From Dipteris shenzhenensis (Eukaryota; Polypodiophyta; Polypodiopsida; Gleicheniales): a DNA stretch of 64,000 nucleotides. The notes below the pieces were generated by a model. The model saw nothing but the letters and a program-made list of their open reading frames with translations. It had not been told where the DNA came from and did no database searches. Below are positions 43,986-56,912 of this stretch, piece by piece. Position 1 is the first letter of the stretch, and every line of letters begins with the position of its first letter. The stretch lies in assembly GCA_047967505.1 (NCBI GenBank), contig CM106538.1; one strand, given 5' to 3'. Position numbers and translations under genes: made by a program.

Positions 43986-46710
43986 GAGATGTGAAACCCA
44001 TAACCCATGATACTTACCAAGCAATAGGTAGTCAAAGAAGCCCATTATCCTAGAGGCACGTGACGAATATCAAAATGGCCGTATCTGATGGTCGTGAAGC
44101 TGAATGCACCAAATTAGCTCAAGTAATCTGATTCTTGAATGTTTAAAATTTATAGGATGCATCTTACTTTCTCCCTCTTTAACTATGTAATTCATAATAT
44201 ATCATTTCTCACTTAAGGAACCCATTTAAGAATCACAAATACATTCTCATGTTGCATCTTACACTCTTAATGTTTATTGAACCCATTGGAGCAACCCTAA
44301 ACCCAATGAAACAACCCTAGTCCCTAGCCAAAATCATTAAATAACATTATCAACCCCAAATCCCAAACCCATGAAGGCAACCCTATTCCCTTAAAATAAA
44401 CCATAAAAAAATAGCCCCAATTGTAACAATAAACCATTAAAAAGACTTAACAACCACATATCATTTTTTTAACTCTAATATTAATCCAGTGCACATGGGC
44501 ACTAGAGTAACCCTTATGGATTCAAAATGTCAACATTGGGTTTGCCATTTGAGTCTTGCCTATTATTTGCGAGTCATAAGAACAAAGTATGATCTTTAGA
44601 CATAAGTCATGACTTGAATTTACAAGAGCTATATGTTAACAGAACATAATAACCTAGACCAATTTAGCGATAAATAAATGAATCCCTAAAACATAGAAGA
44701 TAAGGAGATTACATATTGTGCATGCATCTCTTAAACCATATCCAAAATTCATATTTATTTTTACCTTAAACCATCTCTAAATTTACCTCAAACCATAGCC
44801 AACATTCATATATATTTTTTGGGGTACGAGGGGGGGAGTATATATCTATTGGATTTGTAAATATTCTAAAAGAATAAAGTGATCCAATACGTGGTAATAA
44901 ATTAATTTTCTTTTTTCGAATGAGCTAGGTGACATATATATGGCTTTCTTGAGTTCAACAAATTATATTAAAAAGCACAAGAAATGATTAAGGCAAGGTT
45001 AAGGTTCTCATTGGGTAATAATGCAAATGAACTGAGGAATATCTCTCCTTTTGAAAAGATCTATCTAAAGAGATCCCATATGTTTCAAGGTAACCAATTC
45101 TCATTTGATACATCCTTCAAAACCATGGAGCTTATTGGAATCAAACTCTCTAAAGACTCAACGTGTCTATAGTTGGATAAGGTGACATTGAAATTTGGCA
45201 TAGCTCTATTTTACACATTCTTTATCATGAGAATTTATGTGTGTCTTTTTGTGTGCACATGTGCGTGTGTCTGAGCATGTGCATGCATGCGTGCATGGTG
45301 GGTGGGTGGGTGTGTGAGTGTGTGTGTGTGTGAAAATTTAATAATCTCATCAAAATTGAACCATATACTTAATTCGAGCATTAGGATGATGTGTATCACA
45401 TACTAAAATTATTTTTAAGGATAAGCAAAGATGATGTTTGGAAGGATGAAATAGAAGTAGCTTATTCAAAACCATAGACTCAACTGCAATGGTACTCAAC
45501 CAGACAACATTTTAAAGTAAAATTGAACATGTGGGATAAAATACTTGTCAATCATAACCAAACTATATACAAAAATTTCAATTGCTGAATCCTTACTGAA
45601 GTCGGAGAACTAAGGTCAGGGTCAACTTACCTGTAATCATCCAAGAGAAACTAAGTGTTAGAACAAGTAGCTTCAATTGGGTAGAAAAGTAATGCTTGTT
45701 TATCCCGGCTTGTCATCAATTTTACCAAATAACCAAAACAACCTTCAGGATTCAAAAAGCTAAAGGTAAAATGTGTATGAAGTAGTTATGAATGCGTATC
45801 AATGAAAGGGTAATCCAACCCATTAGGAACTTACAAACTAGCTAAGGGTGAGTGGGATGAAGATAATTAGCAAGCCCTAAAAGATGAAAAGTAAGGTCAA
45901 TATTCTACGTGAGATGAAAGGTTACATAATCATATAAATTCTAAGGGATTATCATTGATGGGGTGTATTTCCAATTGAAATTAATTTATTTTCAGCTAAA
46001 GAAGTACTTGTACACCACCAAGTTAATATAGAAACTCTTATGCCATGCATAATTTAGCATATTACAACTAAGGGTTCAAAACCCAAACTGTGTCTTTAAA
46101 AGTGGTAGAACATCCAAAAAAAAATCCTTGTTGTTACTGGGTATAACAAAGTAGGTATAAGCCAAATTTCTAGTAAAAGATTATAAACCTAATGAGCTTG
46201 GAGGTGTTATTACATTTACCATGAAGGGTTAGAGTTAAAAACCTAAGCGATTATAAGGAAGGGAGATATATAGTTAAAGGAAGGCAAGCTAGAGGCTATT
46301 ATATCTTTATGTTTATATTGTAATAAATTATCAATTAATTATTCATAGGGGTATATCACACCTACAATGAAAAATATGAATGAAGAAATTAAGGTCCTAT
46401 TAGAAAGGAAACATGAAAATTGGGTAATGAAATGCAAAATTGAACTTAATTAATTTAAAAAAAATCTATTAGAGAATTGTAAATGTATGTCTACTTTAAA
46501 AAAAAATATAGGTCTAAGGTTACAACTAGGCAAAAACGACATGCGAGAGACAGGAAGTGGAAGAATATAAAAGAGTGAAATATATAAATATAAATATATA
46601 TATGGATGAGAGGCCATTTGAACTTGGAAAATATGTATAAGCCTATATATAAGAGCACCTTTCAACAATTATATATTAGAGAATAGAGATATAGCACAAT
46701 GTATATAACC

Positions 46711-46715
<5 letters not shown>
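43986..46715. other. Gene-poor AT-rich stretch
   Basis: No recognisable coding domain. GT-rich simple sequence at about 45240-45335, including GTGGGTGGGTGGGTGTGTGA. Confidence 0.45.
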
Positions 46716-46716
<1 letters not shown>

Positions 46717-46750
<34 letters not shown>

Positions 46751-46790
46751 GTGTGTGTGTGTATGTATGTATGTAGAATGTATGTATGTG
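46717..46790. repeat. (TG)n / (TATG)n microsatellite
   Basis: TG repeats followed by GTAT repeats, abutting the copia 5' LTR. Confidence 0.95.
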
Positions 46791-47204
46791 GGGAGCAAGC
46801 ACGGGCTTCCCAAAGTGTTTGTGGTGCTCTAAGTATATCAAAACCATGCACACAGTAAGGGCCAACCGGGTGGCGGAGGGAGACATGAACGTAACAACAA
46901 ATTGAGCCATCCAGTAAAACATAAAACAATGTGAAAACAAGCAGACGAGTGACCAATTCATTGTGAACAGGTACCAAGTTTGTGGAGTAGGAGAGCATGC
47001 CAAGAGTCATCACCAATTAGATCATCGATTAGTAGTGAATAAACTCCACTAGTGAACCTGATCAGTTCATAGATTGGAGCCACCACTGATTGTGGACAAA
47101 TGTAGCTCTATAAGAGCATTGTACTCGTTCATTATTTATGCAATACACTCCAGTCTTGCATTGCTTTCAATTTAGATTTCTATATTGTGTCCTTTGCATC
47201 AACA
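46787..47204 (+). repeat. Ty1/copia 5' LTR (approximate left border)
   Basis: Ends ...CATCAACA directly before TTGGTATTAGTGGCGG, a variant of the Met-tRNA primer site TTGGTATCAGAGC. CTCTATAAGAGC at 47106-47117 fits an LTR TATA box. The left border is set at TGTGGGGAGC and is uncertain because of the adjoining TG repeat. Confidence 0.6.
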
Positions 47205-47328
47205 TTGGTATTAGTGGCGGTAGCCCGCATCCTGCTCATATGCTGCTAGCATGTCGACCACCACGTCGTCTTCACCCTTATTATTGGTCCCAGTCTTTGA
47301 TGGTATGGGATTTTAAGCATGGAAGCAG

Positions 47329-48720
47329 ATGATGACTCTCCACCTCAAAGGAGAAGGTTACTATAAAATGTTAGTGGGACTGATGAAAAGAAGCCAGACG
47401 CTGAAGCACCAAAACAATATTGTGGCAAGCAAGAGAAGACAAGGCTCCTTGCGGAAGCTCCTTGCAGAAGGAGATCATTGTGGAAGCTCCTTGCGAAACA
47501 AGCACCGAGTTATGGCAATGGCTTATTCGTAAGCATAAAAAACCTTCAAAAGTAGAGGTTTTTCATATATTCTATAAGCTTGATCACTTACAATACATCA
47601 ATGGTAAAGATCTGAGGACTCACGTTCGTTCCATGAAAGAACTATTCGATAAGCTTGCATGTGTTGGTGATGAATATAAGGTTCCTGTAGAACAACAGAA
47701 GTTGAAGCTGTACCCATCCTTCTAAGCTCATGGCACACATTTCGCAGTGCATTGATGACTACCAAAAGTCTTACCTGGGAGAAAGCAGCAGACGCTCTCT
47801 ACGAGGAGAAAATGATGTGCATTGATTTGGGTATGATCATGCCCTTGTCTCTCAGTCTACACCCAATGCGCCAAGAAGTCACACAGGTCCCAGGACTAGT
47901 CGTTGCAAAGATAAATGCAGATACTGCCATGTCGAAGGCCATTTTGAATTTGAGTATCGGCGTAAATTGGTAGATCTAGAAAGGCAGGTCAAAGAGCTTA
48001 GATCCGGTCCTATCTTGTCTGAAGTCTCTTCTGACAAGCCTTGAATGCACCATGTTCATGAAGTTTCTCCACAATGTCACAATGCACACGTGAAGATGAT
48101 TGATAATTTGATCTTAGATTCTGGTGCCAATTAGCATATGAGTTTTCATCGTGATTGGTTTGCATCATATAAACCATGTGTCTACAAGCTGACTGTGCAG
48201 ATGGGGGATGATACTGAACTTAGCATTAAAGGGGTTGATGATATTCAGTTTCAGCTTGTAAATGGAGATATTTTTAAACTCTCTGAGGTTCTTTACATTC
48301 GCAACCTACATCGTAATTTGATCTCCATTGCTAGATTAATTGACATGGGAATGGTCGTGGATAATGACTTCATTATTCGCCATGAGGAATGTCATTAGAT
48401 TATTGCAAAAGGGGTTCACAGGACAATCATTGTATGTTCTCACTGATGCTACAGACGTAAAAAATGTTGTCCTCCTCACCACTGGCAAGAGCAATGTAGA
48501 TCTTTGGCATAAGCGATTGGCTCATGCAAATTTCCAGTCCATTAAATACATGCATACTCATCGTTTGGTTCATGGCTTGGATCTCTAGTGACCCTGATAA
48601 CAAGGGAGGAGTGTCTATGACACCTGTCTTCCCACACAAAGTTATGTTGGTTCTTACCATGTTTTCTTATAGGATGGTGGTAGGTATGCAGATTCTCCTC
48701 TTCAGTAAATAAGATACTTA
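47329..48720 (+). pseudogene. Ty1/copia gag, protease and pre-integrase (5' half of element)
   Basis: gag: ELWQWLIRKHKKPSKVEVFH, NGKDLRTHVRSMKELFDKLA, MTTKSLTWEKAADALYEEKM, and a knuckle CRYCHVEGHFEFEY (last Cys replaced by Tyr). Protease: NLILDSGAN then an in-frame stop and HMSFHRDWF (about 48105-48150), followed by LSEVLYIRNLHRNLISIARL. Pre-integrase: SNVDLWHKRLAHANFQSIKY (about 48490-48550). Homology ends near 48720 before integrase core and RT, so the 3' half and 3' LTR are missing. Frame breaks near 47725, 48000 and 48400. Confidence 0.85.
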
Positions 48721-51700
48721 TGCCCTGGTGAACTGCGCCTGATCCCTTACCCTCATCAGCTATGCCTGATCCTTGGCCCTCGTCACTTGGGACGCTCGAG
48801 CTTTGATTCTAAGAGTGAAACCATATTAATTGAAAATTAGACTGGAACTTAAAGAATAAAACAGTTTAAAAAGTGAGATTACAAGTAGAAGTAGACTTAT
48901 ACCGTGCGAGCAACCACCTCAGCCCAATCGACCATCGCTCCCATTGCCTCTTGCTCAATAAACCACGACTTTGTTCCTATGCGAAACGTGCATCTCATCT
49001 CTGCGTCTATAGGAAGGCGACCATCGCAACTTGTTGTGGACCCAATTTACAAGAGTTAGATAAAGTGCATGCAATATGTAGTAAAACAAATAGAACAATA
49101 TATTAAATGAGAAGAAGTAGACTTACCACGGTTGCCTCGAACACCAACCGTCCGCCTGCACTAAAGTGCGAAGTACTTACGGCGTCCAGCTGTCTCCTCG
49201 CAGCTCTCCTCTAACCCTCGAACATTTTGGGATGGTCCCTATTCTACTTCTTGAAAAACTTCCAATTAGCTTTATCTGCCTTGGGGACTAGAGCAAGAAG
49301 TCCATTGGAGAAAGGATGTTGCCATGTTGTCGAATGCTAGTGGGAGTCAATCTCCTCTCCAAATAGGATGGAGTGTCAATAAATTGGAGGGATGACCTCA
49401 AAAAAGACTCCACAATCATTTAGATGACTAAAACCATTGCTTTGCATGAGATGAGAGTGCTCTAATCCTAAAACCTTGGCATCCAAAGAAGAAAATGAGG
49501 CCTCCACTATAGCAACACTATCTAAGGATTTGAGTATATGAGCACCATCCAAACTAGGTCCTCCATCAAGTGGAAGAATCAGCTAAGGTGAAGGGGAGAG
49601 AGGCTTATTAGGAGTCTAAGAAGACATAAGAAATAGAATCTTTATTTGAGGAAGATGGAGAGAGACGCTTACTAGGAGTCTAAAAAGGCATGATAAAGGG
49701 ACTCTTGATTTGATGAAGCAAGGATAGCAAACCTACCATCTTTGACTACCCCTGCAACTTTGATGGGGAGGAGCAGGGGCCATAGAAGGATCCTGTCAAG
49801 CAGCACGAGCATTCTTCTATTTTCTAAGGCTTCTTTTTCTTCTTTTGAAAATCCATAGAAAAATTTCAAAAGAGTCTACACATGCTCATTGATCCTATTG
49901 AAAAATAGAGACATCTAGTCTTTGAAGCATGATATAAGCATCAGAGATGTTAGGGTCAGAAACAATGACCCTAACATGAAAAGACTTGACTGCCTTTGTT
50001 GTTGAACAAGGAAAGGGAGAGGATGAGCCTTCGATGACCACCTCAAAAGAAGCTATGGAAGGCCCAAAGGCCTAATCACCAAAGAGGTGATCCACCTCTC
50101 CTCCTCTACTGAGTCAAAACCCAAGGTATGAGGAGAAGGAACACCGCCTTGGAGGAGGTTAAATAATCATAATACATGTGTCAAAACTGCCTCCAATGTA
50201 ATAGTCACAATAAGTTTTTGCTCTACCAAGATTTACAAACTTTCATGCATTCTAAAGAGACCATTATAAAGTTCTTAAAGAAGCATCCAAACTTTGGCTA
50301 ATGCTAACAATTAAAGTTGTCCTTGAGGTAGAAGCCTTTGATTTTGTGACTTTGTTGCTCATTATTTGCAAGGATAGCCCTCTAATTTTGTAGACATCAC
50401 TCTCTAATATGTCGCTTGCACATACTTTCCACGTGGATGCTTCTAATCTCCCCCTGACTTTCTTTTCCTCCCCCTCCTCACTTGAGTCTCTTCATCTCTC
50501 CATTTGCTTGGAAGCTTTACACTCCTCATTTCAATTGGAGCCCTTGACCTCTCCTTCCACCTTATCTTTGTAGCTCTTTCTACCTTGACTTTTTGCTTAT
50601 GGCAAATTAATGGGAGGAATTGAGAAGGAAGTAACCCTAGAGAAGGAAAAGTGATTATGTGTCTTATTTGATCTCTCCATGAATCATCAACAAGCCAAAA
50701 GTGTAATATGAGAGAAGACAATGAAAAGTACAAGCAGTGTGGAAGAAGATAATGAAAAAAGGAAGCAGTATCAAAGATATTAGCATAGAGAGTAGTTCGT
50801 ATCATTGTGTCAATTATCATGTTGAATCTTGTTCTTTATGATAAATACATACAAAAAGGATTCCATGAAATAGACCCAAGATATAGTGACATATTCTACA
50901 ATTTGTATGAGAACAATTTGCTTAAGTCACCATGATTCCCTTAGCTTTGCCGTTACAATTGGTAAATGCTTTCTTGCTACCCATCTCAACATAAATAGTT
51001 GATTTTTGAGCGTTATAATTTGACTCATATTTTATGTCTCAAAAAGGTCATGCAAAGTTGTTCAAGCCTTAGATACCAATCCTGCCATTTCAATGTGTTG
51101 AAAGCACTGAATTTGTAGTGGTCCCTATGATCATTGAGAGCTCCTCGAAATCTCTGAGCACCCACTTTCTTATCTCGTTTGGATCTACAACTTTAATCTT
51201 TTTTCCTATTGCATCCACACCATTGTACTGTGAATCATTACAATCATAAATGCATAATAATCTTGTCCTCATCATCTCTAAGCACCCACCTTCTCATCTC
51301 ATTCAAATCTACAAATGTAATCATTTTGTTTGCTGCATTGACACCATTGCATTGTGAATTGTCACAATCTACTACATAGAAATGCACCCAAGGTATCTCA
51401 TATGAGTCTAATATTAGAGCGGAAGAGGGTCCTTAATGGTGTGTGAATTGAGGTTCAAAATTTAATACAAAGAGAGCTCAAAGATTTGACACAAAACTGA
51501 CCCAAAACCCCATAATTATGCTGAAGTGGAAGGGATATTTTCATGCTTGATTCCAAAAGGGATACTTCTTTTTGTGATATTCATACTTTTGTTATTAATT
51601 CTAATGCTTGCGCAAATCACCTATTTGATTTATAAGAATTTTTTAATAAGGAAATGTAGAGAGAAATTAAAATAGAATATCCCCCAATGGCATTCAAGTT

Positions 51701-54560
51701 CTTTAAAGGAGGAGGTGACACATGTACCCATAGGGGCAATATCCTATTGCCTTGTTCACAAGAAAATGTACATTTTCATGGCTTACTCATAAGGAGTAAA
51801 GTTTTAATATGACCAAAGCATTATCCTATTGCCTTGGTCACAAGAAAATATAGATTATTCATGGCATATTTATGAGGAGTAAAGGTACAACTTTTTGGTT
51901 TAATAGTTTCTCAATGTTGTGTTTTCATAAAGCGTTGAAGTTCGGCAAAATATGTTGAAAACTTGTCAATAACTTTGGTGGTTTTCCTTCATCAAAATTA
52001 AGAAAAAACTCCTTTTTTCAATATAATATGAAATCCATAACTAGAAAACTTTACTCCTATCTATTGGATTTGGTTCCCAAAATTATGCCACCATCTGCCC
52101 ATAATGAAAGTACCATAGAAGAATAACTTTTATGTTTTTTTATACACTTACACTCATACCCGCATGGCTTAGCATGCGATATAGTTTGTGCACTTACATC
52201 ATATGACATGGTTTGCCATGGGCATGGTTTGAGCAAGGTTCTTTTTCCTTAGACATAACGTGATCCTTATGCTAAGGTCGCACAAAGCATGTGATCTCTA
52301 CAATAAATAGATGCTCCATTGGAGTAAGTGAATGTATTACACTCAAAAGAAGGAAAAACAAGATCCACACAAACAAAGCACATGCCTTGGCTTTCATGTT
52401 CAAATGGATGCAAGTATCTTTCCAAAATAGAAAGATAAAGAAATTCATTATTATTGCATAAAGTGTGGTTAGCATTCTATGGATTTAGGATAGTTGCAAT
52501 ATTAAAAAACATGGGGCTTCCATTCTCTATAGGGTCTTTAGAGTAGACTTGCCTTGCTCTAAGAGCAGAAATTCATTATTGTTGCTTCAAGAGTGGGGTT
52601 AGCATTCTATGGATTTAGGATAGTTGCAATAGTAAAAAACATGGGGTTTCCATTCTCTATACGGTCTTTAGAGTAGACTTACCTTGCTCTAAGAGTCGCC
52701 TCTTGCTTGACCTAAAATTTAAATGTAGGGGTGGACATGCAATGCAGTTTGGCCTTGTGTGATGCCAAAAAAGAAGCCACCTAAAAACCGAAGCTAGGGG
52801 TGAAGATGATATGAGGGAGAGGCCTTAACAAGGCCCTTCCAAGAAAGGCAAGTAGGAGGAAAATGCCATGTGTCAAGCAAAAAGGTTGATTGGACACTTT
52901 TCAAAGCGTCAAGTTCAAAGGGAGGGACTAGGAAACTTTTGAGTGACAAGCATTGGTTTGTAGGTAGTTTTTGATTCATAGCAGAGATTTTTGCAACGTA
53001 GGCAAAATTTTCGAAATAAAACGAATTATTTGTTTTGTATGCATGTCTAATTTTGATTGATTAAAGTATTGCTATCAAATTTTCAAATGTTGATGCATCA
53101 AATGGAGATGCTTAGCTGAATAATTTAATACTTTGAATTGTTGGGTGATTGACTACCTTTGTGGTGGTGTGCTTAAGGTCTTATGACATTGTGGTAGTTT
53201 TGTGGGAAATGGGAAAGGTGGCATGTTTGCATAAGTTATATGTGTAGCAATGGTTCTGACCCTTCTATGGGTCTAGGTTGAAAATTGGGTGATCAGGATG
53301 ATGTCCTATGTTTTCTTCTTCTTGGTCAAGTTGACTTCATTAGTGGATGTGAATTGAAGTTAAGAGTTCTAAGTAAGTTTAGTGAGTTCTTTAGTTTGTT
53401 TTTATTATTAGTGTCAGTTTAGGTTTTATATGCTTTGTATGTTAGTAGTTGTTTTTGACTCCTTTCTCTTCATCTTCTCTAGGTTGTCTTGGCTTAATGG
53501 TCTTCACATTCTATTGTTCCCTAGTCTTGCCACATATTGTAAATGGTATGTGAAGGGCCCATTAAGATTCTTGCATTTAGGGGCAATTCAGACAATGCAG
53601 ATGTCATCCTCACAAAAGGGGTGTTTCATGAGTGGAACCTTTCTATTTGATTACATAAATGTTCGACGGAAGGCTCCTTTGTCCAGCAAAATCTCCCCAC
53701 CCAAGCACTAGCCAAGAGGATGCTAACCAATTAAAAAGTGTACCGTGGAAGTAAGCTATGAGTAGAGAAGTCATTTGCCTTGTTTGAACACCCACACACA
53801 CGTGGTGATAGTCCTACCAAAGGAGGGTTTGGTTGTTGCCCTATTTGAATTTGTGATCTTGTCCTTGGTAGTGGGAGTGTTTCTCTATCCCGTTTCCATT
53901 CTCTGTTCATGACAATAACCTACCTTAACAAAGAAAGGCCTTAGTAGATTTTGCGCCTTGTCTAGAATGGAAACTCGTTTTGTGGAGAAATCCGAAATAT
54001 TTTTAAAACATATTTACTTTCCCCACACTCACCCACCCACTCACACACTCATGGTCCACTATGAGGGATGTGTCCGCTTGAGGCCAAGCAATAGGATTTG
54101 AATGTACTATGATGTTGGATTTCACACTTGAGTAGATGCCTATTTGTGAAAGTCGGTCGTGCCAATGAGAATGTGCACCCCCTTTCTCCTTGCTTTCACA
54201 AGCATTAGAATGGGTTGTAGCAAAAGAATATGTGGTTGTTGAGTTACAGATGAGCAAAAAGGCAAACCTAAGTGAGATGTCCGAATGGAATCTACCAATT
54301 GTAGGGTGTTATGGGGGAACTGCACCTGGCCCTCACAAATATGATCTAGCCCATCAACCACCTGACCAATTATTATCGACAATATTTATTATGATTGCCC
54401 CGCTAGGGGGAGGCCATACCAATGATTCACGTTCATGTCTAAAGCGAAAACAAGCTAGAGCCCCCCCTCCCTGCAAGCCCTTGCCCCCCTGCAACAACAA
54501 TTGATTTCTCCATCCCCTGTGGCTACTTTAGCAGCTTTTTTGGTCTCTCGGCAGCAACTT
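48721..54560. other. Gene-poor AT-rich stretch with small tandem duplications
   Basis: No domain recognised in any frame. Contains a diverged ~124-bp duplication at about 51150-51375, whose minus frames read SQYNGVDA and SQCNGVNA, both followed by a K/R-W-V-L-R-D segment, and a ~64-bp repeat near 49600-49700. Confidence 0.4.
52441..52694. repeat. Tandem duplication, period 128 bp
   Basis: Copies start at 52441 and 52569 (AAATTCATTATT); both carry GTTAGCATTCTATGGATTTA and GGTCTTTAGAGTAGACTT. Confidence 0.95.
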
Positions 54561-55059
54561 GTGCTGCTTGTTATATGTGCAAAATTCGGGCGCGCCCATG
54601 TTCTACGAGGACACAAGTTTCCAAGAAAAACAAGTGAAAGAAATGAATGACTTTTGTCATTCATAAGGCCTGCTCAAAATGTAACCGATCAAAGCATCAC
54701 ACCTATTTTAGAAGCAAATTAATCCTAAAAATTCTGAATTTCTGCTTTACAAATGGTAAGAGTGCGTTCCCACGTAGTGCTTTTCAACGCTGAGGGAGCA
54801 TCGCTCAAGTGTAGGTGGGCATTTTTGAGCAAGTGTTCCTACTCATTGCTTGCCCTCTATGCGTCTAGCATGCCTGCTCATGTCAGTTGAAAATGATGCT
54901 TATGTCAGCCCAAAAACCTGGAATGGACATAAACGTGCATTGCCACAATTTGGCATTGTAAATGTCGAGTTAGTTGTGGGAACGTTGCGAACTTTTGAAG
55001 ATACTACTACTACGACCTAGTATTTTAGCCACTCTGGGAATGGGCTCTATGGCTACCGC

Positions 55060-55112
55060 GAGGGTAGGCCAAAACCGTTTTGGCCTGCCCTCTGTGGGTA
55101 GGGTATATATAG
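55060..55112 (+). promoter_or_regulatory. 33-bp near-perfect inverted repeat followed by TATA box
   Basis: 55060-55092 has 15-bp arms (GAGGGTAGGCCAAAA and TTTTGGCCTGCCCTC, one mismatch) around CCG. Eleven bp further, GGGTATATATAGG (55101-55113) is a strong TATA-like sequence. The next ATG-led frame begins at 55159. Confidence 0.5.
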
Positions 55113-55158
55113 GAATGGTTCAAATCTTGAAAGGTAAAATAAGGTTTTATTTATTAGA

Positions 55159-55677
55159 ATGACGTGTAAAATAGGGATTGGTTGTTTGTTGCATGGGGAA
55201 TGGAGATCTTTCGTGATACCATGTGCTATAGAACGATTGGGGGTTGCTTGCATTCCCCTTAAAAGCAAAATTGCTCAATATGCGAACTTCGTTATGGAGC
55301 GCCGTCTCTACAGCCTGGCCTCCAGTTCCTGCAAAGTGCGGAGTGGCTATGGGGCGCTTTGCGTGCTGTTTTTACGGCCCTCCTCCTTCTGTTGCTGCTC
55401 GTTGACGGCTAGTATTATGGAATGTTCTCTCTTGGAATTGAATGGGCTGTGGCGTTTGAGTGCCAGAGCTGTAAAGGCGCCGTTCAACGTTGGTGCGCTC
55501 TCTTCTATCAAATATGGCGACGATTTAGTAATCATGCTTATTGCAGGTTCCCGCTTCTATATAACGGAGGTAGTCATGTGTTGCGCTCACTCGTCGTTCG
55601 GGATTGTGAGCAATTTTCCTCTTCCTCCAAACTTTGTCATGGCTGAATTCAATGTCCTTCCCGAGGCGATTAACTGA
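55159..55677 (+). CDS. Unrecognised 172-codon ORF in GC-richer island
   Basis: Starts ATG (MTCKIGIGCLLHGEWRSFVI), ends VMAEFNVLPEAIN then TGA. Cys/Ser/Leu-rich middle (LFLRPSSFCCCSLTASIMEC). No family recognised. Base composition is clearly more GC-rich than the flanks on both sides, and a TATA box precedes it by about 50 bp. It could be a real short gene, a 5' exon, or a captured gene fragment carried by the adjacent Helitron. Confidence 0.3.
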   Translation: MTCKIGIGCLLHGEWRSFVIPCAIERLGVACIPLKSKIAQYANFVMERRLYSLASSSCKVRSGYGALCVLFLRPSSFCCCSLTASIMECSLLELNGLWRLSARAVKAPFNVGALSSIKYGDDLVIMLIAGSRFYITEVVMCCAHSSFGIVSNFPLPPNFVMAEFNVLPEAIN

Positions 55678-55790
55678 GATGGCTCAACAAGACGAAAGTG
55701 GAGGATATCTTTCTGGTTCACGCTTTGCAAATCTGCCGTCCTTTCAATACAAATGCTTTCGCCTGTTTGAAGCAATCGTCAAACACGTAA

Positions 55791-56096
55791 TTCTATTCTT
55801 TGTTTGGTCTTGCAGATTCGGCAACTTCAGCAAAGGTGAATGCTATACATGTCTCCTGCGCGGTTTCTCCTGCTACCCCTGTGCATTCTTTGTTTGGTCT
55901 TGCAGATTCGGCAACTTCAGCGAAGGTGAATGCTATACATGCCTCCTGCGCGGTTTCTCCTGCTACCCCTGTGCTCTTGAGCAGTGTCGGCAAACCACCC
56001 AAAGATAATCTGTTCGTCAAACAGTCAGCGATCCACAAATCATCAAAGAAGTCTTTGAAGAAAGCACTTTTGGCGACACGTGAAATGTCCACCTAG
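55791..56096 (+). CDS. Possible exon containing a 30-residue tandem repeat
   Basis: The frame is open from 55791 to TAG 56094-56096 and has two copies of FGLADSATSAKVNAIHxSCA then VSPATPV, followed by PPKDNLFVKQSAIHKSSKKS and KKALLATREMST. It opens beside TTGTTTGGTCTTGCAG, a plausible splice acceptor, so it may be a terminal exon. No family recognised. An antisense frame (56092-55793) is also open because the 90-bp repeat has no stop in it. Confidence 0.3.
   Translation, partial: FYSLFGLADSATSAKVNAIHVSCAVSPATPVHSLFGLADSATSAKVNAIHASCAVSPATPVLLSSVGKPPKDNLFVKQSAIHKSSKKSLKKALLATREMST
55798..55977. repeat. 90-bp tandem repeat, two copies
   Basis: TTTGTTTGGTCTTGCAGATT begins near 55799 and 55889; the copies differ at two or three positions. 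Length is a multiple of three, so reading frames pass through both copies. Confidence 0.95.
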
Positions 56097-56830
56097 CACA
56101 CACGAAAACGAACACTTGTAAAAGTTTTTCTTTTATAAAATTTTGTTTCACTTTACTTTGCAATCACTTTACCTTTGTCGTGAACAGTCTGTTGTTCAAT
56201 GCAGGTATATACTATATGAATCGCCGCCTTTCAACATACTGCTGCACTTACAGCATCTGCAGTAAAGAAGTGACGTTAAAATAGCAGGATGATGAATCTG
56301 AGAGCTCCATAGATTAACCTTCTAGTTTTTAAGTTGCGACAATGGAACGCAATATATTTATTAGATATTATGCCCATACATCAACATACTACATTGTTGT
56401 TTAAGTTTATACTGTTTGTAGTTTTTAGTTTTAAGTAATGCTTCTATGGACTTTAAGTTTGACTAACATCTATAACATATAATTTTTATTTACTTTGTAC
56501 ATCTTTCGACCATTTCATGAAAAGTAATAATTTGGCATGTTCTTTACATTTTGTAGTAACACTCTTGAAATCATAAATGAAAGTAATTTATTATTTATGG
56601 TAAAAAATAATCAATAATAAGAGATTATACTTTATTGAAATTGTGAGGAGTTCTTACACAAATTCAACATTATTTACAGCAAGCAAAATTTCTTCATCAC
56701 CGAAGATGAATGTTGCAAAGCATGGAAACTCACAAGTGTTTGAAAATGAAGGTCATGAACACATTTTTGTGCCTAGCCATGGTAACCCACAAGCCATAGT
56801 TGTTGCACAAAACCATGCTTTAGTCCCCCC

Positions 56831-56903
56831 CAGTTATATATATTTGGCAACTTGCTAATTATTCTCTTCCAGTTATATATATTTGGCAACTTGCTAATTG
56901 TCT
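56831..56903. repeat. 39-bp tandem duplication
   Basis: CAGTTATATATATTTGGCAA followed by CTTGCTAATT at 56831 and again at 56870. Confidence 0.93.
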
Positions 56904-56912
56904 AACACATAG

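Noticed and set aside
46662-47016. Two minus-strand ORFs with His-Thr repeats
   Set aside because: Produced by the TG microsatellite and the copia LTR; no coding signal.
55159-56096. A spliced gene joining the 172-codon ORF to the 90-bp-repeat ORF
   Set aside because: The obvious donor (GTAATT near 55787) and acceptor (TCTTGCAG near 55815) would leave an intron of about 30 nt, too short to accept without transcript evidence.
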